Assembly (NCBI RefSeq): GCF_035582795.1
Contig: NC_134367.1
Coordinates: 106,874,062-106,938,061 of the forward strand
Reading direction: 5' to 3'
DNA: 64,000 nucleotides
DNA from: Mycteria americana
Lineage: Eukaryota > Chordata > Aves > Ciconiiformes > Ciconiidae
A model generated the notes under the pieces. That model ran no database searches and was not told where the DNA came from. It worked only from the letters and a program-made list of their open reading frames with translations. This document shows, piece after piece, positions 11,661 through 24,169 of the stretch. The stretch's first letter is position 1, and each line of letters opens with the position of its first letter. Both the position numbers and the translations under genes were made by a program.

Positions 11661-14090
11661 TAGTGCATTTAACAGCACTATACAGCTATGGAGTATTGTA
11701 AACAATTTTTGTTAATGATGAATAAACAACTGTTATTGCTCACGCTGTGTGCTGAAGCTTTGAAAAACAACAACAGAATGCACAGGGCAACTGAGCAGTT
11801 CCCAGCACAAAGAGGAATATTGATAAATACACAACACTGGCCAAGCTTTGAAAAGAGCCCTAACTCTTTCCTTGGTTTTGCCTGGACAAAACCCTCCTGT
11901 GTAAGGTCTTCAGGCATCCTTCTGAGTTTCTGGGGAGCTTTTTTTGATTTTCTGATGGAGTAACTAAATAGCTACCTAAAAGCACAAAACCTAAATAAAA
12001 TCTTTTCAGACGGAAAATGCCTACAAGAGAGTTGTAGGGCATGGCTCTAAAGAGGTGAAAGAGCTAAGGAAACAGTTCCTTCTGTGAGGAAGAACATTTG
12101 TGTCGGGGGACTCTTGGATAGGGTCTGGAGTTTCATAAACACCAGTGCTGATTGTCAGGACTTCCTTCTCAAAATACTGAAAATAGTTTTATGTAGAAAT
12201 GCATAATAAAGCACAGGGAGTGAGGGGGTGCAGTATCCATCACTCTGCTTTATTACTCTGCTCAGGCACTGCAATGGCTAGTGTGAAATATGTTGTTTCT
12301 CCCAGCAGAATCTCTATAAATGCGAAAATCAAAACTTACTCTACCGCCAAATAAACACACTAAAGGTTAAATAATGTTGTGCTAGCTAGTGCTATTTGCA
12401 CACAGCCCACACTAAGAACTGCTGAACGGAGAGTGCCCCCTGAGACTGTCTAGTTATGCTTGGGTGGGGGTTAATTTGAAATGCCTCTTTAAAACGGCGT
12501 TGCGTCCTTGCTTCCTACTGTGGAACAGACTGCAAGCTATGACCGAACCAACTTCACATCCCTCGGAGCTCCTCACTGCCCCTTTTGCACCAGGAGAAGG
12601 GGTCTTTTGCTCCTGTGCGTGTTAGCATTGCTGAGACGGTGGGCACTTAACATGGGTCTGCAATAGGAAGAGATCTGTTCTCCTCCCTTTCATAGCTCCA
12701 AAAGAGTAAAACTACTTTGTCTTTTGCAAGTACTTAGAGATCCTGGCTGCAGTCCTATGCAGGAAAAGGGGCTATAAAGACAAACCTTCTTACTTTTCAT
12801 ACCAGGCTACCTGTACTGCAGAGGAATCTGTTTTACTTGGGACCTCTACTCCTTCTGTACTTTTTGCCTTGGTCCCACTGCCTCATGTCCTAGCTGACCT
12901 TATCTAGTTGGGTATTTAATAGGGAGTTTGTTTACTGCCATTGGGAACCTGACAGCAATCCTGCATATCTCCATGTCGTTGCTGGTTTCCGAGACAGTGC
13001 AACTTTGTCTACAGGAAAAATAACCAGAGGGTAATGCTTTCCTTTGGATTCAGACTAGTGTGCAGTTCTCCATTTCACCACAGATTTCCTACGTAATCTG
13101 GCACATCTCATTTAAATGGCTGAAAATTAGTGTAGGCAGCTCAAGAGCAGCATCACTAAGATACATATGTTTAGACAAGCTATGTTCCTTAAGCACCTGG
13201 AGCTTTATCTCCGCAAAGCCTTCCTGGCTAAAGTGGACATCTCAGCACCTCTCGCTCTCCTAAGCATTGGTGGGATTCACCAGGTAGGTGTCTTGACACC
13301 GAGGTGGTAGTATTCACTTGTGGAAATTTTCCATCGCCCAGGAGAATGACTCCCACCAGGTCTTATGCTAAGCTTTACTGAAAGGAATGCAAAGTCCAGA
13401 TCCAGATCCCAACACTGCCTGTGTATTTAATCCCTTGAGAAGGGACCAGAGCCTAGGATCCTTCCAAACTTTAAATTTCTCACTCTCGCTTAATAAAGAT
13501 CTCTTAGCAGGCTGCAGGCTTTCCATCTTGCAAATAGAGATCACAATGATGCTCTACCTTTCTTACACTGGAGGGATTTTGCAAAGAAAAATCACCGAAA
13601 TTGAGTGAGACATTAACTGAGGCTTCATAAGTATCTCAAGAGCCTCTTGTGAGCTTGCAAGAAAGTTATCGATTAATCTCCTCTAACCTACTTTCCCTGT
13701 TAATGAATGTCAATTAAGAGGATTTAGTCTTGTATATTAGCTAGTATGATTCTAAAAAAGCCCTGAAAATTCATAATAATTTTTAAATAGCAAAATAATC
13801 CTAGAAACTGAATTAATTTGATTTATACTTGTATTCAGTTGCCGAAATATATTTCTTTCTCCATGGCTGAAGCACAAAATCAGCACACAAAAATGTTTCC
13901 ATGGGGGACTCAGTAGCTTTGTTGGTCCCCAGGATCATCATTCTCAGCATGACCAGTCTGAGGAGGTTCAAGGCTCTAATTTTGATGTTATTTTTGGAAA
14001 TGGCTTGGGTTTCTGCAGTTTTGGCTTTAAGTGAGATCGGAGTCATGCTTCTCAGCCTCAGCTGCCAAGCTAAACTTTTCCCTTGGTGTG
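11661..14090. other. Unique non-coding sequence
   Basis: No gene or element recognised. A mildly GC-richer interval lies around 12420-12700. Open frames of 73-100 codons near 13387-14115 lack any domain, and the 100-codon minus-strand frame begins at TTG rather than ATG. Confidence 0.55.
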
Positions 14091-14094
14091 AAAG

Positions 14095-14112
14095 CACGTG
14101 TTTACCCACGTG
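14095..14112. promoter_or_regulatory. Tandem canonical E-box pair, CACGTG-N6-CACGTG
   Basis: Two perfect CACGTG hexamers at 14095-14100 and 14107-14112 are separated by exactly six bases (tttacc). Tandem E-boxes with a 6-7 bp spacer are the arrangement reported for paired CLOCK:BMAL1 binding at circadian enhancers, and a single CACGTG is also bound by MYC/MAX, USF and others. The motif is directly visible. Its function is inferred only, since no neighbouring gene is identifiable. Confidence 0.45.
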
Positions 14113-15900
14113 CAATCTAAGCTACAATGTCTTGCTGTAATTGCATTTGTAAAACTTCTTCCTAAAAATACTACCTCTTAAGAGCATGCTCATTCTTTGT
14201 TTGTCTGCACCCAAAAGGGGAAAAGAGTTAAAAAATGCAAGTGGCATGTATTGTACATGAGTTAGTTTATTTTAGAATGAAAATAACCCACAGCATCAGA
14301 TGCTATTATTATTGTTAATTCATTGCCTCACAGTATCTGCCTCTGTATGACTTGATGAATTTCCACTACCCATTCATTATTGCAAATGCATTTCCAAACA
14401 CTTCATATAAAGCAGGCTTTAGATAGCTCACCACATTCTTATGAAAGCAACATTGTGAAGCAATGCCGGGGAACAGTCAATTAAAACAAATCCTCAGCAC
14501 CCACTCCTCAGCAACACAAAGAGAATAATCAACTGACAAGAATAAGTTGTTTTATACACGTAACATTGAATTCCCGTGAAGCCATGTTTCCTGTGCTAGT
14601 ATATTAAATTCTGTTGAGTAGTTTGTAAAGGCTGCTCTAATTCTGCATACGCAAATTTGGTACCTAGTTACTGCATATCTTCTGATAGACTGTAAAATCA
14701 AATTGGATTGGGCAGCCTTATAGAAGGGCTACCGGCATGCCAGTTTGACCTATTTGAAATCTAAAGCTTCATTAAACTATTTGTGCCAAATAAAAACTAA
14801 CCTGAGCCCTCCCAAAACTCAAACCACATTTCCATTGTGGTCCAAGAATAATACAGTGTAATGCCCCTTTATGCTCCTAGTCCTGTCTGTCCTTGAGGAC
14901 TGACTCCAAGGCAGCTCTAGCTTCTATTTGCAGCTACATAGAAATTCTTTTAATGAAGAGTAAAGGAAAGACTTGCTGAAACAGTGTCTCATCCAGTCAC
15001 TCCTGGATACTCTCTGGCTACCACTCCACACACTGCTTTGGCCACGCTGGCTGCCAAGAGATTTTCCAGTAAATGTTGAAGTTGTTGCCTTTTGCAGCAC
15101 AACCTCTACCTCTCAGATTGCCCTTCAGTCAGGGACCTACAGCTCTGTTACTGACAGGAGAATCCCAAGAAATGAGAAATTAATCAAAACTGTTATTTTT
15201 TATTTCTTTAGCCATTTGCACACTTTTCTTCAGGCTAGCAGATGACAGTGCTCAAATAACACATGAAAAAAATGTTAATCGTCTATTTTTTGCATAACCA
15301 GGAAGAGACTGCCTGGTAAGTCTCACTAGAGAGGTTGTTCACTGAAGATTTCTACTTCCATTTTGTAGATGCAAGAGGTCTAAATAAACGATGAAGTTTC
15401 AAAGTATTCATCTGGCCAAAACACTCTACCAGCTTTGATTTCCCTTTGCTACTAAGGAGCACAGTTAAACTTCTGTGACTTTATTACCATCTAGTGCAAG
15501 TCCATCTGTCATCATTGCCCACTGTTTTCTCTTGTGGAGCAACATTTACAGAGTGTATCTTTACTAGAATTTCTAGCAATTCTTGGGCAGACAAATCCAT
15601 GCACTAGGCAGACAAACGTGTGTTACCCTTTTCTCAGAACGTTGGCAGACATCCACAGAAGCAAAAGTGCTGTATGATATCTGTATGAGTTAGACCCAAA
15701 AATACCTCCTTGCATTTCCTATCCTGTTCAAGACTCTAAAGCCATATCTGCAGATAAGTTTTTCATAAGTACATTAGAACTTTCTCTTACCTCATGTCAC
15801 TGTGTTTCTCTTACCACATGTCCCTGTGTTGTTGCATTTGATCACCTAAATCCACATAAAAATTTATGAACAGACATCTTGGAGCAAGTCAAAGACTCCT
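14113..15900. other. Unique non-coding sequence
   Basis: AT-rich, with a 90-codon plus-strand frame at 14973-15245 that shows no domain signature. No repeat recognised. Confidence 0.55.
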
Positions 15901-15904
15901 CTAA

Positions 15905-16215
15905 TTCACTAGCCTATCTTTGACAGTGGTGGTAGCAGACAACAATGACTTTTTCTCTCATGTAGCTCCTCACCCTCTAGTAGCATGTAGCTTAGGGAAC
16001 CACCTGAGTTGGAAACTGTATTGCTCTTAATAGCACTAGACCTATCCTTAATGAGTTAGTCTACCACTCAAAGAATCGCTTTAAACTTTTGGCCTTCACA
16101 ATGTTAGGTGGTAATGAGTTCCAAAATTTAATTATATGCTATGCGAAAACATTACCTCCTTTGTGTATGAACTAAACGTATCCCCTTGATAATGATACTT
16201 CTCCAAGTATAGCAT
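15905..16215 (-). mobile_element. Old CR1-type LINE fragment (3' region), minus strand
   Basis: Several spaced blocks match, in the correct order, the antisense of the 3' part of an old amniote CR1: 'cctatctttgacagtgg', 'agacctatccttaatgag', 'aaacttttggccttcacaat', 'gtaatgagttccaaaattta', 'attatatgctatgcgaaaa' and 'cgtatccccttgataatg'. These parallel the familiar 'cttggccttcacaacatcctctggcaatgagttccacaggttaattatgcgttgtgtgaaaaa' pattern. There is no intact reverse transcriptase frame. It is a 5'-truncated, inactive relic, and the match is good despite strong divergence. Confidence 0.78.
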
Positions 16216-16219
16216 TTGA

Positions 16220-19200
16220 CTTTGCTTGGACTCATTTTCACATGTTGATTCTAATTGGCATCAGGAGATCAGGAAGACATGTTGCATCTTTGGAAGAAAT
16301 GCAATAAAAATAATGCAGCCTTCTCCCCTCATTTTAAGGGCACATTCATATTTGGTTATCTAATCAGGCCTATTAGTGCCTGTGCTTTTCATACATCAGG
16401 AAATGTTCATAAGAGCTGTCAGAAAAGTACTATGTGGAATTCAGTTATTCCTGAGAAATAATGATACATTGCCCCAGGAAAGGTTAAAAACAACTTGTGA
16501 AAAATCCTTTAGCAGAAACAATCAAAAAGGTTGGTTGGTTGTATAAAGAAAAGAAAAAAAAAAGCTCTACTGGGCTTGACATCGAGTTATCTGTTTATTC
16601 CCAGTGTATCATGAAGATAACTGCAATTTGCAAAGTTTAAGTTTGGTTTAAGTTTGGATTATGTTTTGAAACACTCTGCATACCAGAAGGATTCAATCTG
16701 GAGGTGAAGAGAAGGTGCCTCACTCTGATCAGTGTATGCAAAGTTTTTAGAGTAAAATGACAATGGGAAATTCACCTGTTTTCATTTTTCATTACAAAAT
16801 AAAATCTTAGACTGTATATTTCAAGTGCTTGGCTTCAGTTCATAAATCTGTTGAATGAAAAAGGGAAGATTTATGATTTCTTATGGTTTGATATGAAGTA
16901 AGCTAACTACGTGTGCAGTCTCTGCTAAGTTTTACTTTGAGACTTGGGTCTGCTTTACAGCATAATTGGTAGGCTGCAAATTGCAATGAATTGAACCTGG
17001 TGATGGCCAAAACTGAACCTGTCCTATAAACTGGGACCTCAAAACTGATACTATATTCTGTTTTGTTTGAATTTCCTACATTACACCCTAGCAACCCTGT
17101 CACAGAATTGCTATGATCTGTGAAAGGGATGTGACAACACCCTTCCACCCCAAAAAGAAAATCAAGCAGAAAGTAAATATATAGAGAGAAGAAGCATCGC
17201 CATGGACTCAGAAGAAAGCTCATTTGGCATCATTTTGGTCACACATGTTTAAAAGGGATAATTTAAACTCGAATAGCTTTAGAAAGAAAAGCTTTTGGAC
17301 TCATTAGAGGGACGAGGGAAGATGAGAATAAATTGATAATTTAGCTTAGGAGAACAAAACAGGAAGGAGATACTACTGCACTCTAAACATTTTAGAGGGA
17401 GGAAAGCAGTTGCTTCTATATGGCACTGTTGACAAAGAAGCTAATGTCTTTAAAGTGGGAATGAATAAACATAAGCTGAAAGTGAGAAGAGGTTATTAGC
17501 TCTCTGAACAGTAAGGTGCTGATCCAGCCTTCCAGCAGGACTAGGAGGAACAGAAAGAACTTGATTAGTTTCCTGGGCAGATTGTATACCATGGTTGCTT
17601 GCAATAGTAAAGGGCTGCATTCACTGACCTACGGTTCTCATAAGGTTTCATGTTCCTGTCTTCAGATACAGTACTTGGGTTTAGTTCACTGAGCTGTTAA
17701 CCCTGGTCCAGATTTTCAGTCCAGATTTTTGGCTAGAGTGGTCTTTACTGAAACCAAAGAAAATATTTGTAAGAAAGAACTGCAGCAAAGTCAAATGCTT
17801 TGGGTTCTCAGGCACAAACAGAACTCAACAGATAGGGTCATAAGACAAGAAGAGCTAATATAAGGCGTATCTTCCTCTCCGCACAATTTTTGAGCAGCTG
17901 CTATTCTAATTGATAGCATATTTGGTTTCCTTCAGTTGGGGTTCCTGGTGTATGAAAGAACACTGATACTACACCTGGGCTCACAGAGAAAACAGTTTTC
18001 AGATGTTTTTCAGTACCTGAACTTCAGAGAAAGCAGATAAAATATTTGCGATTAGCCTCCAGTTATATCTTTAATGAGCTGAAAAGAGCACCGAACGTCA
18101 GCCTTCCAAACTTCAGGGCGGCTTGGCTGTGGGTCCAGCTTTTGCAGCTTGGCCCAATTTTCAGTATACATTCATATATCTTCTATTTATATTTTCTTAT
18201 TCATCTTACTCATCAGTAAATCTCATTTTCAGAGAATTCTCTCAATTTTTAACTAAGTCAACATTATGTTTGCCAGGCACAGTATCATTACTGAAGCAGG
18301 AATTTCACCTTGTGCCAGGAGAAGTCATGGGACTTGTGCTTGAAGGCAGCCTGCAAATCATCCTCATTAAAGGAATACCAGCAACTAAGTCTGAGGCTCG
18401 TATTGTTAAACGAACAATGAAACCATATGAGCGTTGTTTTACCTTCTGGAAAGGGGAGGAGTGCTTCTGCTCAGCGGAGAGCTGGTAATCTTGCTTCAGG
18501 CAGAAGGTAGGACTTTTTGGAAGTCCCTTCCACACACCATTTCTATGATTTACTATGATTAAAAATACCCAGTTTATAGTTTAAGTATTTTTAGCTTGGC
18601 TTCAATAATTTCTCTGAAAAGTCACATTTTTTGTGAAGGAGAAAACATTTTCTAGGCAGCTTGAAATACAGCCTGAGCTGCAGGTTTGAAAACATAAACT
18701 GTATTGCTTCCTCAGCACAAAGTGGGTGCTTTGCATGGTATCGTGCTCTTCGGGCCACGCTCTTCGGGCCCTTCCCTTTCCCTGTAACAAAACTCACTTT
18801 TATTTCAATGGTATATGGCCAGGGTCTCAGTGGCAGTGGATTGTCACCTTTCAGTGATAATGCATTTACACTTTGTGATTGATAAAAGCATCTTGAAACA
18901 ACAAGAATTTCTAAGCATTAAATTATTTACATTCTCTTAATTATAAGCTGATCAGAAAGTAGGAAATAGATTTACATTTTCTAGGGCAAAATTCTTTATT
19001 GAAATTCGCATTTTACAGAAAATACGTCACCAAAAAATAGGAGTTTCCAAAATTGAAACTGGAGGTAACTAAAGGCTGGGAATAGGCTGGTAACCAAGAA
19101 ATAGGAGCTTGATAAATGAAAGTGGATAAAGCAGGACACAGAGAAGTTGAACTGAAATGAGTGACAGCCCTTCATTAATACATTAGATGCTACTAAAAAA

Positions 19201-21080
19201 GTGAAATATGTTCTTTATTTATATATACGTGTTATTTGTCTGTTGTCATAACTCAAAATGCACATGCCTAATCTGCAGAGGGAGCTTTCTGAGACAGGAG
19301 TGAAACTGAAAAGAGCAACACCACAAACCCATGATGACTTTACAATCTATACAGTTAAATAGTTTATTACATTTTTCAATAAAAGACTCAGAAAGAGCCC
19401 ACTAGCTTACAATTTTCTTTGGCAAAAAAACACAATGAAAAGACTTGCATGGGTTCAAGAAGGGTGACAAAAGCACTGTTTTTTGCTATCATTGGAACAC
19501 TATCAAATTATGTGTCCAAAACAAATGAATCTGAATGGAAGTAGTTAAAATACTGAAGTAAACCAGTCCAATTCTTTTAAAGATATTATTGCTAGCAGTA
19601 TCCTCCCCCATTTGAAATCTGCATTGGGAGATAGGGACCCACTTCAAGTAAATGAGTCACTTTTGCTTCCTAGCCAGAACAATTAAACTTCTTGTATAAA
19701 ACATGACCTGAAGCCTGCCCTTCACCACATCATCCCTCCTCAAACTCCCAGAGGTCAGCTCTGACATTTAACAGCTCACAAATTCAGTTTCTTAGCTCCT
19801 GAGGCCAGCTTCATGCTTTTAAAACCAAAATTTCGTTACTGAGATTCATATATGCACACGTGTGTGCTTGGATATATGTGAGTATACCATACATGTATGC
19901 ACATATACAGCATACACACAGTTTTGCTTCCAGTCTATTCAGTATTATCAAGGCCTTTTTATCATTCTGCAGAGATAACATCTTTGTCTCTTTTTTTGCA
20001 TAGCTGCCATGGATTGTAAAGGTACACATTGTCACACTGAACACTATTTCAGTGCCGGTGCCAAGGTACAAGCCTGTCATATGAAACTGCACAAACAGAC
20101 GATATAAACAAGCCAAAAAACAGTTAATGCATTTTGCAACTTGGTACTTCTTTATTGCTAGCAGCTGAGTAGTTTTAGGTGGGTTTTTTTTCAATTGTTA
20201 TTGATCTCTTGCCATATTGTGCATACAATTCCCTAAAAACATTAGCTCATTTCTTCGCCAGTTTTAAAGATTAGCTCATCTGGGTTATGTACTTTGGTGT
20301 GTAGGTGTTGAGTGCTAAATACAACTTAATTTTTCATTTTTAAAAGACATTCTTAACAATAACAGCTACTTAATTAGTTTGATCTTCTGAGCAATTTATC
20401 ACGCTCTATGTACCGGGATACAAATAAGGCCATCATCTGGCAGGTGCAGTTTGAGGGGTCAGGAGGAGAGAATTTTAAGTTATTTATATATATTTCCCCA
20501 GTAATCTCCTCACTTTTCCAGAATGTTTCTTTTTTAATGGTGGTAGGAGTGCAGTAATTTCCTTATAGTAACAGTCACAACTTGAAGTTCAGTAATTTAC
20601 AATTAATAAAGACAAATAGAACATGTCTTTCTCTTAGCTGTTCTAGCTCCTTCAGACAAGTTCCCCTGGGCATAGAGGATCAATGAATCATTTCAGGTAC
20701 TTGATAAGGCCTGAATGAAATTGAAACCACAGGTGAAAAGGTTTTTCCTAAGTTTATTCTTGAAAATCAGCTTCCTGGTGATACGCAAACTATACAGCCA
20801 GGCTTCCCTAACGCAAATCATTTGTGAAGGCCATCAATACGTCAGAACAGATAGACACGTGGAAAAGACCCACTGAAGCTACAAAGATATATCTGTACGG
20901 ATTCGCTTTTAGGGTGTTAACAAAGACTACCTTTATTTTTATGATTTATGTACTGAAAAAGCTCTTTTCTAAGCAAACAAATAACACAGCAAACCCAGCC
21001 ATAATAATGCAGTAAGCTCCATTACGTTCTTGCTAGCCAGATTTCACAAGCTGGCCACCGAGGTCCTGTAAAATTAAACC
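16220..21080. other. Unique non-coding sequence
   Basis: About 4.9 kb with no recognised gene. Minor structures: a directly repeated 14-mer (gctcttcgggccac-type) at 18745-18772, an alternating purine-pyrimidine AC/AT-rich stretch around 19845-19920, and a 121-codon plus-strand frame at 18123-18488 without family signature. Confidence 0.55.
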
Positions 21081-21085
21081 AACAG

Positions 21086-21175
21086 CTCATCACAGAACTT
21101 CACAGCGTGCGAGAACTTCAAGATGGAGGAGCCCAATTAGATCATCCACGCCAGCCCACCCTTCACCTCTGCCAA
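21086..21175 (-). mobile_element. CR1-like 3' end fragment, minus strand
   Basis: 'atcacagaacttcacag', then 'agatggaggagccc', then 'agatcatccacgccagccca' follow the antisense layout of a CR1 3' untranslated end ('atcacagaatcacagaat...gggacctc...agatcatctagtccaacccc'). No octamer tail repeat is left. The divergence points to an old copy, and the identification is moderate. Confidence 0.5.
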
Positions 21176-21560
21176 TGAAACAAACTTCCATGGTGTTCTC
21201 ATTTTATGCTAGCCCAAGGAAAATGAATTTCATCTCATATAAAAGAAAGAATGTGGGGTCAAGCATCGAGACACAGTACAGACTGTACTTACAATAGCCA
21301 ATGTAATTTTCCTAAACTCCCTTCCTTCAATTAAAAAAAAGGGAAAAATAGGGAAAAAAAAAAAAGAAATGAAAACTCAGATCATCTGAGCAGCTGAACA
21401 CTTAAGTAATGGGCTATTTTAGTCTATTTGTGAAAATTGCCGACATCAGCAAATGGACTTAGTCTTGTTTTTGAATGACATGGTCTGTGACCTGGTGTTC
21501 CCTTCTTGCAATTGTAATCATGTTATGGCATTGAAGTCAATGCTGTTCCTATGCTGTCTG
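21176..21560. other. Unique non-coding sequence
   Basis: A short A-rich run lies at 21335-21366. Otherwise nothing is recognised. Confidence 0.5.
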
Positions 21561-21562
21561 AT

Positions 21563-21626
21563 GGGGGGGGGGGGGGAAATCTAGGGTTTTTTTTCAATCA
21601 GCAGATTTTTTTTTTTTTTTTTTTTT
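21563..21626. repeat. G14 homopolymer followed closely by a T21 homopolymer
   Basis: Fourteen consecutive G at 21563-21576 and twenty-one consecutive T at 21606-21626 lie 29 bases apart on the same strand. Runs of this length are prone to slippage and to sequencing or assembly error, so the exact lengths should be treated as uncertain. Confidence 0.95.
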
Positions 21627-22440
21627 AAGAAAACCAGACTTTCCTATGCCTCTGGTAAACCAGTTTCTCACAGACAATATCCTATCTCTTTTCATTTTGA
21701 CAGATCTAATTCTGACTGCTTGCCTTTTAAGTTATTACTTCAGAAAGCACTCTGATTTTATCTTGTAACATTTATTTGATCGACATTACTAAAAAGTGAA
21801 AAAATTTACATAGGTTATTTTTGGGGGTGTTAGTTGGTTATTTTGATTGGCTGCTTTCTTTTTCATTTTTTTTCCCTTTAATCTTTTGAAATCTGAAGAG
21901 CCAGCTTCCAGAACTGTTGAAATCCCACCACTGAATTACTTGACAGAGATGAAATTGCTCAGCACCTCAGCAAACAGAACCATTACATCTGAATCTTCAC
22001 AACTCTGAGCCCCTTTTCGGCCCTTTCTGGGCAAAAAAACTGGACGATGCTTTGCAGAAGTCTGCAGGAGATACTCGGCACTCGGAAAAAACAGGCCTTC
22101 TTTATGAGTATTTTTTCAAGAGAGAACACTAGCGCGGGGTGGGATACAGTGATGCTTCAAAGGACAAAGCGTGACTGGAGGCTACGTGGTGCTGTGACTG
22201 CAGGAGGCAAGCGGCGGGGGAAAAACACCCCAGGCTGGCACCCCCTCCTGTATGTTTAATACCACAGCCAAAGCTAGGCTACAGGGTAGGTCAATAGAAA
22301 TACCAGGTGGCTGAGACTAGGGCAGGCCAAATTAATGCAAACTTTTATCCTTGGCGTGAGGAAATGTTCCTAAGACCTCCACAGCTCTTGCCATTTGCAA
22401 CAGTGATGTCGATGAAAATGCTTACAGCAACAACCACCCT
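21627..22440. other. Unique non-coding sequence
   Basis: No element recognised. A 70-codon plus-strand frame at 22047-22259 has no domain signature. Confidence 0.5.
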
Positions 22441-22830
22441 CCTCTTTTGTATTTTGCTTTGGAATAATGTATATTAATTGGAATTTGAGCCGGGTTTTCC
22501 AAGAGCTCAGGTTGTGTTAAATGAATATACACACACACGCTCTATTTCAGGATACACGGTAAAAATAACGCTCTAAAAATAATGTGTTTCATATGTATGT
22601 GTGTATGGTACAAATTAGCTGTTTTTTTAAGTGTTTCACTATAAAAAGCCCCCACACAACATCAGAGGGGAGTCCGGTCCTAAATGGTATTATACTCTAG
22701 GGGTGCATTTAAATAATTGCTCAAGTTCCAGTTTTTATTCTGATGTAATTAAAGTATGTTTTACATGCTAATCAAAATTAAATAAAAATTATTAAGTGTT
22801 AATTTACATTTAATTCTTTTTTAGTAAAAT
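22440..22830. promoter_or_regulatory. AT-rich block with many homeodomain-type ATTA/TAAT cores, possible conserved element
   Basis: The block is dense in TAAT/ATTA cores (attaatt, taaataatt, gtaatta, gctaatca, aaaattaa) mixed with non-repetitive higher-complexity sequence and a short CA run. This texture is common in vertebrate conserved non-coding enhancers, but nothing here proves conservation. AT-rich composition alone would also produce such cores. Confidence 0.2.
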
Positions 22831-24115
22831 AATATTGCATTTCCATGGCTCACTGTATAATACACAAAAAGAACCAAAAAAGAACATACAGGAGCTACAT
22901 AGGAGAATGGTCCCTGTACAGGTCGTACAAAAAAATACTCCAAAAACACGCAACTGCTCTCATACCATAGAAATGCTCTGCTCCTTTCCTTTGTCAGCTG
23001 AACATGGCTTAACCTCTCCCTCACGTAATTATCACTTCAGAAAAATATCTTCTTCTTTGTCTGAGCCAACATACTTAAACATGGCATGGGTGTGGGATGA
23101 ACGGATTCAAGTTATTCACTAGGGAACTGCAGAGTTTTTAAAGAAGTAACAGTGTTGTGTTCTTCCCAGAAGAAAACAGACAGCAGAGCACAAAGCAGGA
23201 GAGCTATTTTACAGCAGAAAATTAGGTTGTCAGGTAAACAGAATTTTTCCTCAAAAATTGCCCAGAAAACTCCGGGTTTATTTTAAAAAAAGAGTCAAAG
23301 CTGAAATATTGTGGAAATAACCGCCGCCCTCATCTTTCAGAAGTGGCTTGATGGATTCAGATTCTCTTTCTCCACTTCTCATGGCTCAGCAAGCTTATGG
23401 ACTTCAAGTCCGTGGAACGAGGCAGCCCATGGGACAGACTAGGCGATTTGTCTGAACTCCATCTCTGGCAGACATCTCTAGTCTGTCAAAGTCCACTCAG
23501 AACAGAAGCACTGGACTAAGTGAAGACAGCAACACAAGAGCTTTCTGAATCTGAAATATTTCAAGCTTTTTGTACTATTTCTGGGTTCTGAACGAAAGTC
23601 TATATATTTCGTATTTCTTCTGAATGCCTGGCTTTTGCCACACAATCATTTTTGACTGGTTCTCTTTGCTTGTTTGCTTTTTCCAGTTCTACTTGCAGCG
23701 GATTTTATGGCAGTCTTTACAAACACTAAAATGAACACAAGCAAAACCCTGTAAGCATCTTTGGCTCCTCAGCATCCAGACTTACCTGGCAGCTGCTGCC
23801 TTGTGTCACCACACAATGTCTTTTTCTCCTGGGCTAGCACAGAAATGATTAGTAGGCTGAAGCAGTAATCGGTAATTGAGTAGTACCAGTTACTACCAAA
23901 TTAATAAAATATAAATGGAGGGTAAATTTCTCCCAAAACTCTCTGTGTGAACAATTTGCACCCTATAGCAGGTGGTGGATGTGATTTCCTTTATGATTTG
24001 AGGTTTTATAACAAGATACTTCACTAAATTATTTCTCTTCCATTGGTCTGCATCCCTACAGTTCTTAGAGAAACCTGCATCAATAAAATGAATTATATCG
24101 CTTTACATGATGAAC
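22831..24115. other. Unique non-coding sequence
   Basis: A 95-codon plus-strand frame (22835-23122) and a 67-codon minus-strand frame overlap here. Neither resembles a known family. No repeats recognised. Confidence 0.55.
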
Positions 24116-24121
24116 TGAATC

Positions 24122-24169
24122 ATGACTGAATTACATTATGGCTGAATTATATTATGACTGAATCATATC
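24122..24169. repeat. Three-copy 16-bp tandem repeat
   Basis: Three successive 16-mers read atgactgaattacatt, atggctgaattatatt and atgactgaatcatatc. A further partial unit (atgatgaactgaatc) precedes them. Confidence 0.9.

Noticed and set aside
17400..17620. Possible CR1 coding remnant
   Set aside because: No consistent series of CR1 blocks could be followed, so it was left as unique sequence.
24122..24169. Three 16-bp repeats considered as CRISPR-like
   Set aside because: The units are directly contiguous with no spacers. This is a simple tandem repeat in eukaryotic DNA.
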